DNA of 64,000 nucleotides. Origin: Sinomonas sp. R1AF57. Lineage in GTDB: Bacteria > Actinomycetota > Actinomycetes > Actinomycetales > Micrococcaceae. How positions within the stretch are numbered: the first letter of the stretch is position 1; every line of letters begins with the position of its first letter. Shown one piece after another: positions 41,843 to 49,315 of the stretch. The notes below the pieces were generated by a model, which saw nothing but the letters and a program-made list of their open reading frames with translations, had not been told where the DNA came from and made no database searches. Position numbers and translations under genes: made by a program. Where the stretch lies: assembly GCF_002224485.1 (NCBI RefSeq), contig NZ_CP022463.1, positions 3,124,577-3,188,576 of the forward strand, in the 5' to 3' direction.

Positions 41843-42390
41843 GGTGCCACCCCGGCGTCGTGCGCCCCGGCGCCCGCGACCCCGGCGCCCTCGGCGACCG
41901 CCGCCGCACGCGCGGGGTCGCGGAAGATCCAGCTGTCTGACTCGAGACGGGACACGATCTTCTCTCCGATCTCGGCCAGGCGCTGGACGTCGTCGCCGTC
42001 GAGCGCGTCGAAGATGAGCTGCCGCACGCGCTCCACGTGGTCCGGCGCGAGCTCGACGATCGTCTCCCATCCCGCGTCGGTGAGGTGGGCGGTGGTGACG
42101 CGGGCGTCGTCGGGCGAGGGCTGCCGGTCGATCCAGCCCCGCGCCTGCAGCTTGGTCACCACGTGCGAGAGGCGAGACAGCGATGCCGACGTGCGCGCGG
42201 CGAGCTCCTTCATGGGCAGCATGCGGCCCTCGGCCTCGGAGAGCATCGCGAGGACGTCGTAGTCGAAGAGGGAGAGCCTGTTCAGGCTCGTCAGGTGGGC
42301 GTCGAGCGCGGCAGGCAGAAGGGTGTTCACGCTCAGCAGCGCCAGCCAGGCCCGACGCTCCTGAGCGGTCAGCCAGCGGGGTTCGGTCAC
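41839..42390 (-). CDS. MarR-family transcriptional regulator
   Basis: A 183-residue regulator with a winged helix (LFDYDVLAMLSEAEGRMLPM, ELAARTSASLSRLSHVVTKL, wing RQPSPDDARVTTAHLTDAG). I chose the GTG at 42390 because homology begins there; the frame stays open to 42459. The C-terminal ~40 residues are Ala/Gly-rich. It is coupled to the SGNH hydrolase gene and may regulate it or its own promoter. One-mismatch relatives of the 11-mer lie in its tail. Confidence 0.85.
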   Translation of the reverse strand: MTEPRWLTAQERRAWLALLSVNTLLPAALDAHLTSLNRLSLFDYDVLAMLSEAEGRMLPMKELAARTSASLSRLSHVVTKLQARGWIDRQPSPDDARVTTAHLTDAGWETIVELAPDHVERVRQLIFDALDGDDVQRLAEIGEKIVSRLESDSWIFRDPARAAAVAEGAGVAGAGAHDAGVAP

Positions 42391-42463
42391 GGAAACCAAG
42401 CATAGAGCGTTGGGACTGCGGTCTGGTCCGCAGAGAGGCTGCGAACTTATTAAATCCAACGTC

Positions 42464-42492
42464 TTGACTTACTTGGACCGCGCGCCTACCTT
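42464..42492 (+). promoter_or_regulatory. Promoter of the trypsin-like protease gene
   Basis: TTGACT (42464-42469) and TACCTT (42487-42492) are 17 bp apart, the best sigma-70-like pair in the window. It leaves a leader of about 240 nt before the ATG at 42738. The leader contains a hairpin CTCGCC...GGCGAG near 42590 but no riboswitch I can recognise. Confidence 0.6.
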
Positions 42493-42737
42493 AGTGATAT
42501 CGGCCTCTCAGGTCGAGACTCACGGGCAGGCCGCAAGGCCGGCGCCCAGGCCGGACCGCTGGGGGAACGGCTGCTTCGCGGGACCACGGCTCGCCCCGTT
42601 CGGGGAGGCGAGACGGACCCGCCGAAGCCACAACAGCTCCACGCACCCTTCAAGAACCGCGCGTTCTGCAGGACCGCCTGCTCAGAACCGCACCGTAGGG
42701 GCGCACGGTTGTGCGCCCAGAGGAAAGAGCCCCCACG

Positions 42738-44246
42738 ATGACCACCCTGCACTCCTCCCTCAGGCATGCCGTCCTCGCGGCCTTCGCCGCTCTCGCCGCC
42801 CTGAGCCTTGCCCTCTTCGGCCCCAGCGCCCAGTCCCCCGCCCGAGCGGCCTCTGCTTCCGATGCGGAGAAGTCGGTCGTGTACCTCTACGTCCAGTTCG
42901 ACGGCGAGGTGAAGGTCCCCTTCAACTCCGGCACCGAGACGTACACCTCGAGCATCCCCGCCGGCTGCACCGGCTGGTTCGCCAGCTCGCAGGCCCACAT
43001 CGTCACCGCCGCGCACTGCGTCGAGAAGAGCGACGACATCAAGCTCGCCATCCTCAAGAACGTCATGCAGCAGCTCGGGATCAGCGAGTACCTGCAGCGG
43101 GCACGGGACGAGAACTGGGCGACCGTGACCAACGTGACCGTGCGCGCCTACCAGCCGCAGGGCGTCGACGGCGCCGTCCCCGCGCTCCAGAACACCGGCC
43201 TCACCGCCCAGCTCATCGACGCGCAGACCTTCGCGAACGGCGACCTCGCCCTCCTCAAGATCGCCGACCTCGCCGGGACCACCCCGCTGACCATGGCCCA
43301 GAAGTCGCCGGGCACCGGCGAGCGCGTGACAGCGGTCGGCTTCGCCGGCTCGGTCACCGACGTCAGTGACGCCTCGCGCCAGCGCGCCTCGTTCAAGACC
43401 GGCACCGTGTCCTCCCGCCAGGTCACCACGACGGGCGTCCCCGTCACCGAGATCGACGCCGCGGTCACCAACGGCATGTCGGGCGGCCCCACGATCGACA
43501 ACGACGGCAACGCCATCGGCGTCAACAGCTTCAAGCCGCGCGGCGAGTCCCAGGCCTTCAACTTCGTCACCGACACCGAGGCCCTGAAGACGTTCCTGAC
43601 CCGCAACGGCGTGACCCCGGTCGTGCAGACCCCTTCGGCCACCGCCGCTCCGAGCACGGCAAGCACGACGGCGCCCGCATCCTCGGGCGACAGCCTGCCT
43701 CTCTACCTCACGATCGGCGGCGCGGCGATCGTGATCCTGGGCCTCGGCGCCACGCTGTTCATCGTGATGGGCAAGCGCCGCCGGGCCTCGGGCCCCTCCG
43801 CCCAGACGGCCGTCGCGGGACCTGTGGGCCAGTTCCCCGGGGCGCAGGCTCCGCAGTACGCCGCCGGCCCCGCCCAGCCCGGGACGCAGCAGTTCGCGGG
43901 GACGCAGCAGCAGGCCTCCGGGACGCAGCAGTTCGCCGGGACGCAGCAGCAGGCCTCCGAGCAGTACGGCGCCCCGCAGTACTCCGAGCAGCAGTACGGC
44001 GCCCCGCAGCACCCGGAGCAGCAGCCCGCCGCACCCGCGACGACGGTCCCGACGGGCTTCCAGCCCAGCCAGGGCCAGCACCCGCAGGCGCAGTACCAGT
44101 CGGCCCAGCACCCGCAGGCGCAGCAGTACCAGGCGCAGTACCAGCCCAACCAGTACCCCCAGCCGCAGTACCAGTACCCCGAGGTCCAGCAGCCCGGGCC
44201 CTACCAGACGGGCCAGGACCAGCGGCCCCAGGCCCCGACAGCCTGA
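42738..44246 (+). CDS. Membrane-anchored trypsin-like serine protease with a Gln/Pro-rich tail
   Basis: A 502-residue protein. A signal peptide (1-37) leads to a chymotrypsin-fold protease with His93 (TAAHC), Asp169 (NGDLALL) and Ser248 (NGMSGGP). A Ser/Thr/Ala linker (295-318), one membrane segment (321-344) and the stop-transfer GKRRR follow. The protease is thus outside the cell and the last ~155 residues are cytoplasmic. That tail is a disordered Gln/Pro/Tyr/Ala repeat region (GTQQFAGTQQQA, QYGAPQ, HPQAQ). AGGAAAGAG precedes the ATG. It has its own strong promoter and terminator, so it is a single-gene unit. Confidence 0.87.
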   Translation: MTTLHSSLRHAVLAAFAALAALSLALFGPSAQSPARAASASDAEKSVVYLYVQFDGEVKVPFNSGTETYTSSIPAGCTGWFASSQAHIVTAAHCVEKSDDIKLAILKNVMQQLGISEYLQRARDENWATVTNVTVRAYQPQGVDGAVPALQNTGLTAQLIDAQTFANGDLALLKIADLAGTTPLTMAQKSPGTGERVTAVGFAGSVTDVSDASRQRASFKTGTVSSRQVTTTGVPVTEIDAAVTNGMSGGPTIDNDGNAIGVNSFKPRGESQAFNFVTDTEALKTFLTRNGVTPVVQTPSATAAPSTASTTAPASSGDSLPLYLTIGGAAIVILGLGATLFIVMGKRRRASGPSAQTAVAGPVGQFPGAQAPQYAAGPAQPGTQQFAGTQQQASGTQQFAGTQQQASEQYGAPQYSEQQYGAPQHPEQQPAAPATTVPTGFQPSQGQHPQAQYQSAQHPQAQQYQAQYQPNQYPQPQYQYPEVQQPGPYQTGQDQRPQAPTA

Positions 44247-44252
44247 GCCGTC

Positions 44253-44296
44253 GCAACATGACCCGCAGCAACACTGACCCGCCGCAACACTGACCC
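44253..44296 (+). repeat. Three short direct repeats after the protease gene
   Basis: GCAACATGACCC (44253-44264) and two copies of GCAACACTGACCC (44268-44280, 44284-44296) occur at about 16-bp spacing directly after the stop codon. Their role is unknown; they may be remnants of the Gln-rich coding repeats. Confidence 0.6.
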
Positions 44297-44311
44297 CAGC
44301 GGCCAGAACCC

Positions 44312-44347
44312 GAGCGGCCGGCACCTCACCCGAGGCGCCGGCCGCTC
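44312..44347 (+). terminator. Terminator after the protease gene
   Basis: A perfect 11-bp stem (44312-44322 with 44337-44347, arm GAGCGGCCGGC) has a 14-nt loop. Its right arm abuts a copy of the dispersed 11-mer on the minus strand (44347-44357). Confidence 0.65.
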
Positions 44348-44378
44348 GCCGTCGTGCGCGGGAATACCCGCCGGATAA

Positions 44379-44390
44379 TTGAATGTTCAA
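44379..44390 (+). promoter_or_regulatory. Candidate operator TTGAATGTTCAA overlapping the LLM promoter
   Basis: TTGAA-N2-TTCAA overlaps the end of a possible -10 (GATAAT, 44374-44379) and ends 6 nt before the ATG at 44397. No ribosome-binding site separates it from the start. A repressor here would cover the transcription start. It shares TTG-N4-TTCAA with 4867-4878 and 20930-20941. Confidence 0.5.
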
Positions 44391-44396
44391 GCAATC

Positions 44397-45464
44397 ATGG
44401 ACTTTGGCATCTTCACGTTCGGCGAGCTCACCCGCGACACCTCGGCCAGCCCCGGCGCCCTCACCCGCTCGGCGCGGCAGCGCACCGAGGAGACCATCCA
44501 GCTGGCCAAGCTCGCGGACCAGGCGGGGCTCGACGTCGTCGGGATCGGCGAGCACCACCGGCACGACTTCGCGTTCTCCGCCCCCGAGGTCGTGCTCGCG
44601 GCGATCGCGCGCGAGACCGAGCGTATCCGGCTCACGACGGCGGTCACGGTCCTCTCCACCGCGGACCCGGCGCGCGTCTTCGAGCAGTTCGCGACACTGG
44701 ACATCGTCTCCGGCGGCCGCGCCGAGATCCTCGCCGGCCGCGGAGTGTTCCCTGAGTCCTTCCCGCTCTTCGGCTACGACCCCGCCAACTACGACGCCCT
44801 CTTCGAGGACAAGCTCGAGCTCCTGCTCGAGATGCGCGAGCACGCCACCGTGACCTGGCCGCCCGCGGACGACGGCGAGTACCCCTCCCGCCCGCGCGCG
44901 CACCACGCCCTGCGCGACGCGGCCCTCTCCCCCCGACCCGTCCAGGAGCGGATGCCGATCTGGCGCGGGGTGGGCGGGACGCCGTCGAGCTTCGTGCGGG
45001 CGGGGCAGGCAGGGGTGCCGCTCTTCCTCGCGCTGCTCTCCGGGCACCAGCACTTCGTGCGGCTCGTCGAGCTGTACCGCACCGCCGGGGCGCAGGCCGG
45101 CCACGCGCTGTCGTCCCTCAGGGTGGGGACGGGGAGCCACTTCTTCGCCGCGCGCACCTCCCAGGAGGCCCGCGACACCTTCTACCCGCACTACGCGAGG
45201 TACATCGAGCAGAACATGCCGCGGCCCGCCGGCGAGTTCCCACGCGAGCACTTCGACGCGTGGGCCGGTCCCGGCGGCGGCCTGCTCGTGGGAAGCCCCG
45301 CCCAGATCACGGAGCGGATCCTCGCCACGCACGAGGCCCTCGGCACGGACCGGTTCATGGCCCAGGTCGGACTGGGGACGCTGCCGTTCGCCGAGACGGC
45401 ATCCTCGATCGAGCTGCTCGCAACCGAGATCGTCCCGGCGGTGAAGAAGGCGATCGCCGAATAG
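44397..45464 (+). CDS. LLM-class flavin-dependent oxidoreductase
   Basis: A 355-residue luciferase-like TIM-barrel enzyme that uses reduced FMN or F420. MDFGIFTFGELTRD, VGIGEHHRHDFAFSAPEVVLA (in shorter blocks) and DIVSGGRAEILAGRG are family landmarks. The substrate is not predictable; relatives are monooxygenases or F420-dependent reductases. The ATG at 44397 fits homology, with a TTG six codons earlier as an alternative. Expression is probably controlled at the palindrome 44379-44390. The GluQRS gene follows after 32 bp. Confidence 0.9.
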   Translation: MDFGIFTFGELTRDTSASPGALTRSARQRTEETIQLAKLADQAGLDVVGIGEHHRHDFAFSAPEVVLAAIARETERIRLTTAVTVLSTADPARVFEQFATLDIVSGGRAEILAGRGVFPESFPLFGYDPANYDALFEDKLELLLEMREHATVTWPPADDGEYPSRPRAHHALRDAALSPRPVQERMPIWRGVGGTPSSFVRAGQAGVPLFLALLSGHQHFVRLVELYRTAGAQAGHALSSLRVGTGSHFFAARTSQEARDTFYPHYARYIEQNMPRPAGEFPREHFDAWAGPGGGLLVGSPAQITERILATHEALGTDRFMAQVGLGTLPFAETASSIELLATEIVPAVKKAIAE

Positions 45465-45483
45465 GGACGGTGGAGGCGGCCGC

Positions 45484-45489
45484 TAGCCT
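45484..45489 (+). promoter_or_regulatory. -10 element of a predicted leaderless promoter for gluQ
   Basis: TAGCCT lies 7 nt before the ATG at 45497. No ribosome-binding site is visible, so a separate leaderless transcript from within the LLM-gluQ gap is likely. Confidence 0.45.
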
Positions 45490-45496
45490 TGACGGC

Positions 45497-46399
45497 ATGA
45501 CTCCACGCGGCGCAGGCCGGTTCGCCCCGAGCCCCTCCGGGGAGCTCCATGTCGGCAACCTCCGCACGGCGCTGCTCGCGTGGCTGTTCGCCCGGTCCAC
45601 AGGCCGCCGCTTCCTGATGCGCATCGAGGACCTCGACCGGGCCCGGGCGGGCGCCGAGGAGGTCCAGCTGAGGGACCTCGCCGCCGTCGGGCTCGACTGG
45701 GACGGCGAGGTGGTGCGCCAGACGGAGCGCGGCGCGCTGTACGACGACGCGATCGCCCGCCTCACCGACGCGGGCCTCACCTACGAGTGCTACTGCACGC
45801 GCCGGGAGATCCAGGAAGCCCCGAGCGCTCCGCACGCGCCGCAGGGCGCGTACCCGGGCACGTGCCGCGACCTCACCGAGGGCCAGCGCGCACGACGCCG
45901 CGCGGAGCGTCCCGCCGCCGTCCGGCTTCGCGCGGGGGTCACAGAATGGGCCGTGACGGACGCGCTGCATGGGCGGTACGCGGGGCTCGTGGACGACTTC
46001 GTGCTGCGGCGCAACGACGGTGTGGTCGCGTACAACCTCGCGGTCGTCGTGGACGACGCCGCGCAGGGAATCGACCAGGTGGTCCGCGGCGACGACCTCC
46101 TCTCCTCGGCGCCGCGGCAGGCCTATCTCGCCGGGCTCCTCGGGGCGCACGTGCCCGAGTATGCGCATGTGCCGCTCGTCCTCAACCCCGCCGGACGCCG
46201 CCTCGCCAAGCGCGACGGCGCCGTGACGCTGGGTGCGCTCGCGGCCGCCGGGGTGTCCGCGGAGCGCGTGACGGGGCTCCTGCTCGCCTCGGTTGGCCTG
46301 CCCGCCTCGCTCCCGGAAGCCCTCGCGGCCTTCACGACCGACGCGCTGCCCCGGGACCCCTGGGTCCTCGACCCCGGGGAGCTGACCTCCAGGAGGTGA
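45497..46399 (+). CDS. gluQ: Glutamyl-Q tRNA(Asp) synthetase
   Basis: A 300-residue truncated glutamyl-tRNA synthetase that charges queuosine in tRNA(Asp) with glutamate. FAPSPSGELHVGNLRTALLA contains the HIGH-like site (LHVG), and RLAKRDG replaces KMSKS. CYC (98-100), Tyr119 and Cys123 (YPGTC) form the zinc site. The anticodon-binding domain of true GluRS is missing, as expected. It lies downstream of the LLM gene, but the functions are unrelated and it probably has its own leaderless promoter. Confidence 0.93.
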   Translation: MTPRGAGRFAPSPSGELHVGNLRTALLAWLFARSTGRRFLMRIEDLDRARAGAEEVQLRDLAAVGLDWDGEVVRQTERGALYDDAIARLTDAGLTYECYCTRREIQEAPSAPHAPQGAYPGTCRDLTEGQRARRRAERPAAVRLRAGVTEWAVTDALHGRYAGLVDDFVLRRNDGVVAYNLAVVVDDAAQGIDQVVRGDDLLSSAPRQAYLAGLLGAHVPEYAHVPLVLNPAGRRLAKRDGAVTLGALAAAGVSAERVTGLLLASVGLPASLPEALAAFTTDALPRDPWVLDPGELTSRR

Positions 46400-46420
46400 C
46401 CCCCAGAAGGTGACCCCCAG
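46394..46420 (+). repeat. Two 13-bp direct repeats at the end of gluQ
   Basis: AGGTGACCCCCAG occurs at 46394-46406 and 46408-46420, overlapping the gluQ stop codon. A GGTGAC/GTCACC pair with the following 20 bp may form a weak hairpin between convergent genes. Confidence 0.5.
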
Positions 46421-46462
46421 ATTCCGTCTGAGAGTCACCACCTGAGAGTCATTGCCTGCGGG

Positions 46463-47608
46463 TCAGGCCTGCATCGTGAAGCGGGCCGCGGTGAGGTTCC
46501 TGGCCAGGGGCGCGCGGTAGAGCGCACGGAAGGCCGCATTCCGGGCCGCCATTAGCGGCGGCGGGAGGGGGCGGCCGAGCGCCATGTTGAGCCTGGCCTG
46601 CCGGGCCGCCGCCGCGGCCGCGGCCAGCCTCCCGCGCTCGGCCGCCGCCCAGAGCTCGGGCCAGCCGTCCGCCTGCCCGGGGTCCCGGCGGCGCTCCCGC
46701 ACGTCCGCTGCAACAAGGGGCGCGAAGGCCTCGGCATCGAGCCATCCGAGGGTCATTCCCTGCCCTCCGATCGGGCTGACCTCGTGCGCGGCGTCCCCGA
46801 CGAGCAGCACGGGCCCTTGGCGCATCCTCGCGGCGAGCCGCTCCGCCACCGTGAAGGCGCTCAGCATGGTGCACGACGCCGTGACCACCGTCTCCCCCGT
46901 GCGCTCCCCGATGACCTGCGCGAGCCGCTCGGGGCTCGGAGCCTCCTCGGGCGCGTCGAGGTGCGCGACCCATCGCCGCACTCCACCGGGCAGCGGGAAG
47001 GATTCCACGATCCCCTCCGGTTCGAGGTGCAGCACGGCCCGTGTCCCGTCGCCGGTCGTATCGGCGAAGTCGCCCATGAGGTACGCATCCGGGAGCGCCC
47101 GCTCGCGCACCGGGATGGCGAGCGCCGTCCGCAGCGGCGACCGCGCGCCGTCGGCCGCGATCACCCAGGCGCCGTGGAACGCCTCCCCGGTCGCGGTGCG
47201 CACGACGGCGCCGCCTTCCGCGCGTTCGACTGCAGCCGCGCGCACGCCTCGCCGGAGCGCTCCCGGGACGACCGCGGCAAGCCGGGCCTCGAGCGCCTCC
47301 TCGGTGCGCCACTGCGGGACGGCGAGGACCCCGGGGTTGAAGCCCACGCGTGCCACGTCGCGCCCTCCGGAGCGCGCCACACCCTCGCCGATCAGCACCC
47401 CGGCGGCCGCGAGCCCCTCCGCGATGCCGGCCCTGCCGAGCACGCGCAGTCCAGGCGGGTGGATGCCGATGGCGCGCGAGTGCCGGCCGGGCTCGTGGCG
47501 CGCCTCGAGCACCACGACGTCGACCCCCGCCTGCGCGAGGAGCACGCCGAAGCAGAGCCCGACGGCGCCGCCGCCGACGATGACGGCCTCGTGCGACTCG
47601 TGCCCCAC
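46463..47608 (-). CDS. FAD-dependent aromatic monooxygenase (PHBH/UbiH type)
   Basis: A 381-residue class A flavoprotein monooxygenase. The N-terminal VIVGGGAVGLCFGVLLAQAG binds FAD, IAADGARSPLR is the NAD(P)H/FAD motif and LLVGDAAHEVSPIGGQGM closes the flavin site. It should hydroxylate a phenolic or polyketide ring. It is 14 bp after the type III polyketide synthase gene in the same direction, so it probably oxidises that enzyme's product. The start is GTG with a weak ribosome-binding site, consistent with coupling to the gene upstream. Confidence 0.88.
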   Translation of the reverse strand: MGHESHEAVIVGGGAVGLCFGVLLAQAGVDVVVLEARHEPGRHSRAIGIHPPGLRVLGRAGIAEGLAAAGVLIGEGVARSGGRDVARVGFNPGVLAVPQWRTEEALEARLAAVVPGALRRGVRAAAVERAEGGAVVRTATGEAFHGAWVIAADGARSPLRTALAIPVRERALPDAYLMGDFADTTGDGTRAVLHLEPEGIVESFPLPGGVRRWVAHLDAPEEAPSPERLAQVIGERTGETVVTASCTMLSAFTVAERLAARMRQGPVLLVGDAAHEVSPIGGQGMTLGWLDAEAFAPLVAADVRERRRDPGQADGWPELWAAAERGRLAAAAAAARQARLNMALGRPLPPPLMAARNAAFRALYRAPLARNLTAARFTMQA

Positions 47609-47622
47609 CGCCGGCCCGGCGC

Positions 47623-48780
47623 CTAAGGGAGGACGCGGGTCAACAGTGCGGTCTCGACCGTGAGGCCCGGCCCGAACGCCATCGCACAGATCCGCTCGGC
47701 GCCGGCCCGCTCGGCGTTGGCGCCCTGCCCCGGGCCCGGTGGCAGGTTCAGGATGCGGTCGAAGACGAACATGACCGTGGCGCTGGACATGTTCCCGTAC
47801 TCCCGCAGGGTGTCCCGCGCGGGCGCGGCCTGCTCCTCGGACAGCCCCAGCCGGGTGACCACCTTGTCCACGATGCTGCGGCCGCCCGGGTGGATCGCCC
47901 AGTGCTCGATCTCGGCGTGCGGCCGCCCGGCCAGGGCCGCGTCGCTGGCCAGGAGGGGTTCAAGGGCTCCGGTGATGTGGTCGTCAATGATGTGCGGGAC
48001 ATAGCTGCCGAGGACCATCTCGAAGCCCTGGTCGCCGATGTTCCACGCCATCGTCTCCTCGCCGACGGGCGTGAGCGTGGTCTCGAACGCGTCCAGGCTC
48101 AGGGCGGGCCGCGTGAGCGGGAGGTCCCGCGCGGTCACGACGGCGGCTGCGGCACCGTCCGCGAAGAGCGACGCGCCGAGGATCGTGTCCGGGTCATTGG
48201 AGCTGCGCACGTGCAGCGAGCACAGCTCCACGATGGCCACGAGCACGACGGCGTGGGGCTCGGCCTCGCAGAACGCCTTGGCCATGCGCAGGGCCGGGAA
48301 CGCGGCGTAGCAGCCCATGAAGCCGAGGTGGAAGCGGCGCACGGACGGGCTCAGGCCGAGGTCGCGGACGATCCGGTAGTCCGGGCCGGGGTTGAAGAAG
48401 CCCGTGCAGGAGACCGTGACGACATGCGTGACGTCCTCGGGCCCGATGCCGTCCGCGGCGTCGAGGGCCCGCCGGGCCGTCTCGGTGAACAGCGGGGTGG
48501 CCTCGCGGACGAAGAGGTCGTTGCGGGTCTTGGTGCTCGGGTTGAGGATGGCGCCGGTGCCCGGGTCGAAGAAGTCCGGCTCGTGGTCCGGCTGGTCCCA
48601 CGAGAACTCGCTGACCGCCGAGTGGCGCGTGTCGATCGCGGAGGCATCGAAGCACGCGGTCACGAGCCGCTGTCCGAGCCGGGTCAGGCCCTCCTGCGCG
48701 GCGAAGACGTCGCGCGCCTCGGGCTGCTTGAGGACGGTGGACGGGACGGAGGTCTCAAGGGACCTCATCAGGACGGCCAT
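47623..48780 (-). CDS. Type III polyketide synthase (chalcone/stilbene synthase family)
   Basis: A 385-residue homodimeric condensing enzyme that extends a starter CoA with malonyl-CoA. The triad is Cys157 (FMGCYAAFP), His297 (AIHPGGRSIVDK) and Asn330 (EYGNMSSAT). Bacterial relatives make alkylresorcinols, alkylpyrones or tetrahydroxynaphthalene. GAGAGG precedes the ATG by 7 nt. The downstream FAD monooxygenase is a typical tailoring partner. No methyltransferase or prenyltransferase is adjacent. The gene upstream is an uncharacterised helical protein, 49 bp away. Confidence 0.93.
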   Translation of the reverse strand: MAVLMRSLETSVPSTVLKQPEARDVFAAQEGLTRLGQRLVTACFDASAIDTRHSAVSEFSWDQPDHEPDFFDPGTGAILNPSTKTRNDLFVREATPLFTETARRALDAADGIGPEDVTHVVTVSCTGFFNPGPDYRIVRDLGLSPSVRRFHLGFMGCYAAFPALRMAKAFCEAEPHAVVLVAIVELCSLHVRSSNDPDTILGASLFADGAAAAVVTARDLPLTRPALSLDAFETTLTPVGEETMAWNIGDQGFEMVLGSYVPHIIDDHITGALEPLLASDAALAGRPHAEIEHWAIHPGGRSIVDKVVTRLGLSEEQAAPARDTLREYGNMSSATVMFVFDRILNLPPGPGQGANAERAGAERICAMAFGPGLTVETALLTRVLP

Positions 48781-48829
48781 GCGTCATCCTCTCTAGGGCA
48801 GGGGCGCCGGGGCAAGGGGTGGGTGCGTC

Positions 48830-49315
48830 TCACGTGACGAGGATCTGGGTGGCACTCTCCTTCAGCTTGCCGTTGGCCCACCGCATCTGCCGCAGCGTCT
48901 CCGGGTGGCACCGCTCGGCAAGCCCGAGCAGGTCCCGGTGCTTGATGCCCTGGGCGGCCTGCGCGAGCAGTTCCCAGTCCACGGAAACGCCGGCGGCCTT
49001 GATGTAGACCTCCCGCAGGTCCCGCAGGAGCAGGAGCGCCGGCGAACCCATGCGCCCGATGAGCTCGCTGCCCTTCTCCCTGACGGCGTCGACGGGGCCG
49101 TGCTTGGTCCCCGCCTCCGGGTCCAGGCCGTCCTGGCCGTAGTCCTTGGCGATCTCGGCGATGTCGCGGACGTGCTGCTGGGACCACCGGGCGAGGTCCA
49201 GGCCGAGGTGGTAGATCTCGTGGTCCACCTTGTGGCGCTCCGAGACCTTCAGCAGCTCCCGCGCCAGCTCCGCTTCCGAGCGGTGCAGCTCCTCCAGGGC
49301 GAGTCCGATCTTCAT
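48830..49315 (-). CDS. Uncharacterised small helical protein linked to the molybdoenzyme
   Basis: A 161-residue, almost entirely helical protein (MKIGLALEELHRSEAELARE, SERHKVDHEIYHLGLDLARW). The regular Glu/His content of the first two helices is reminiscent of four-helix ferritin-like bundles, but no complete di-iron ExxH pair is evident. There is no signal peptide. Its ATG overlaps the TGA of the molybdopterin oxidoreductase gene (ATGA), so the two are made together. I do not recognise a named family. A partner or chaperone role for the oxidoreductase is inference. Confidence 0.7.
   Translation of the reverse strand: MKIGLALEELHRSEAELARELLKVSERHKVDHEIYHLGLDLARWSQQHVRDIAEIAKDYGQDGLDPEAGTKHGPVDAVREKGSELIGRMGSPALLLLRDLREVYIKAAGVSVDWELLAQAAQGIKHRDLLGLAERCHPETLRQMRWANGKLKESATQILVT

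Noticed and set aside
42493-42737. Possible c-di-AMP (ydaO-type) riboswitch in the leader of the trypsin-like protease gene
   Set aside because: A CGCTGGGGGAAC stretch resembles one part of the consensus, but the conserved CAGCTAACC-type segment and overall order are missing.
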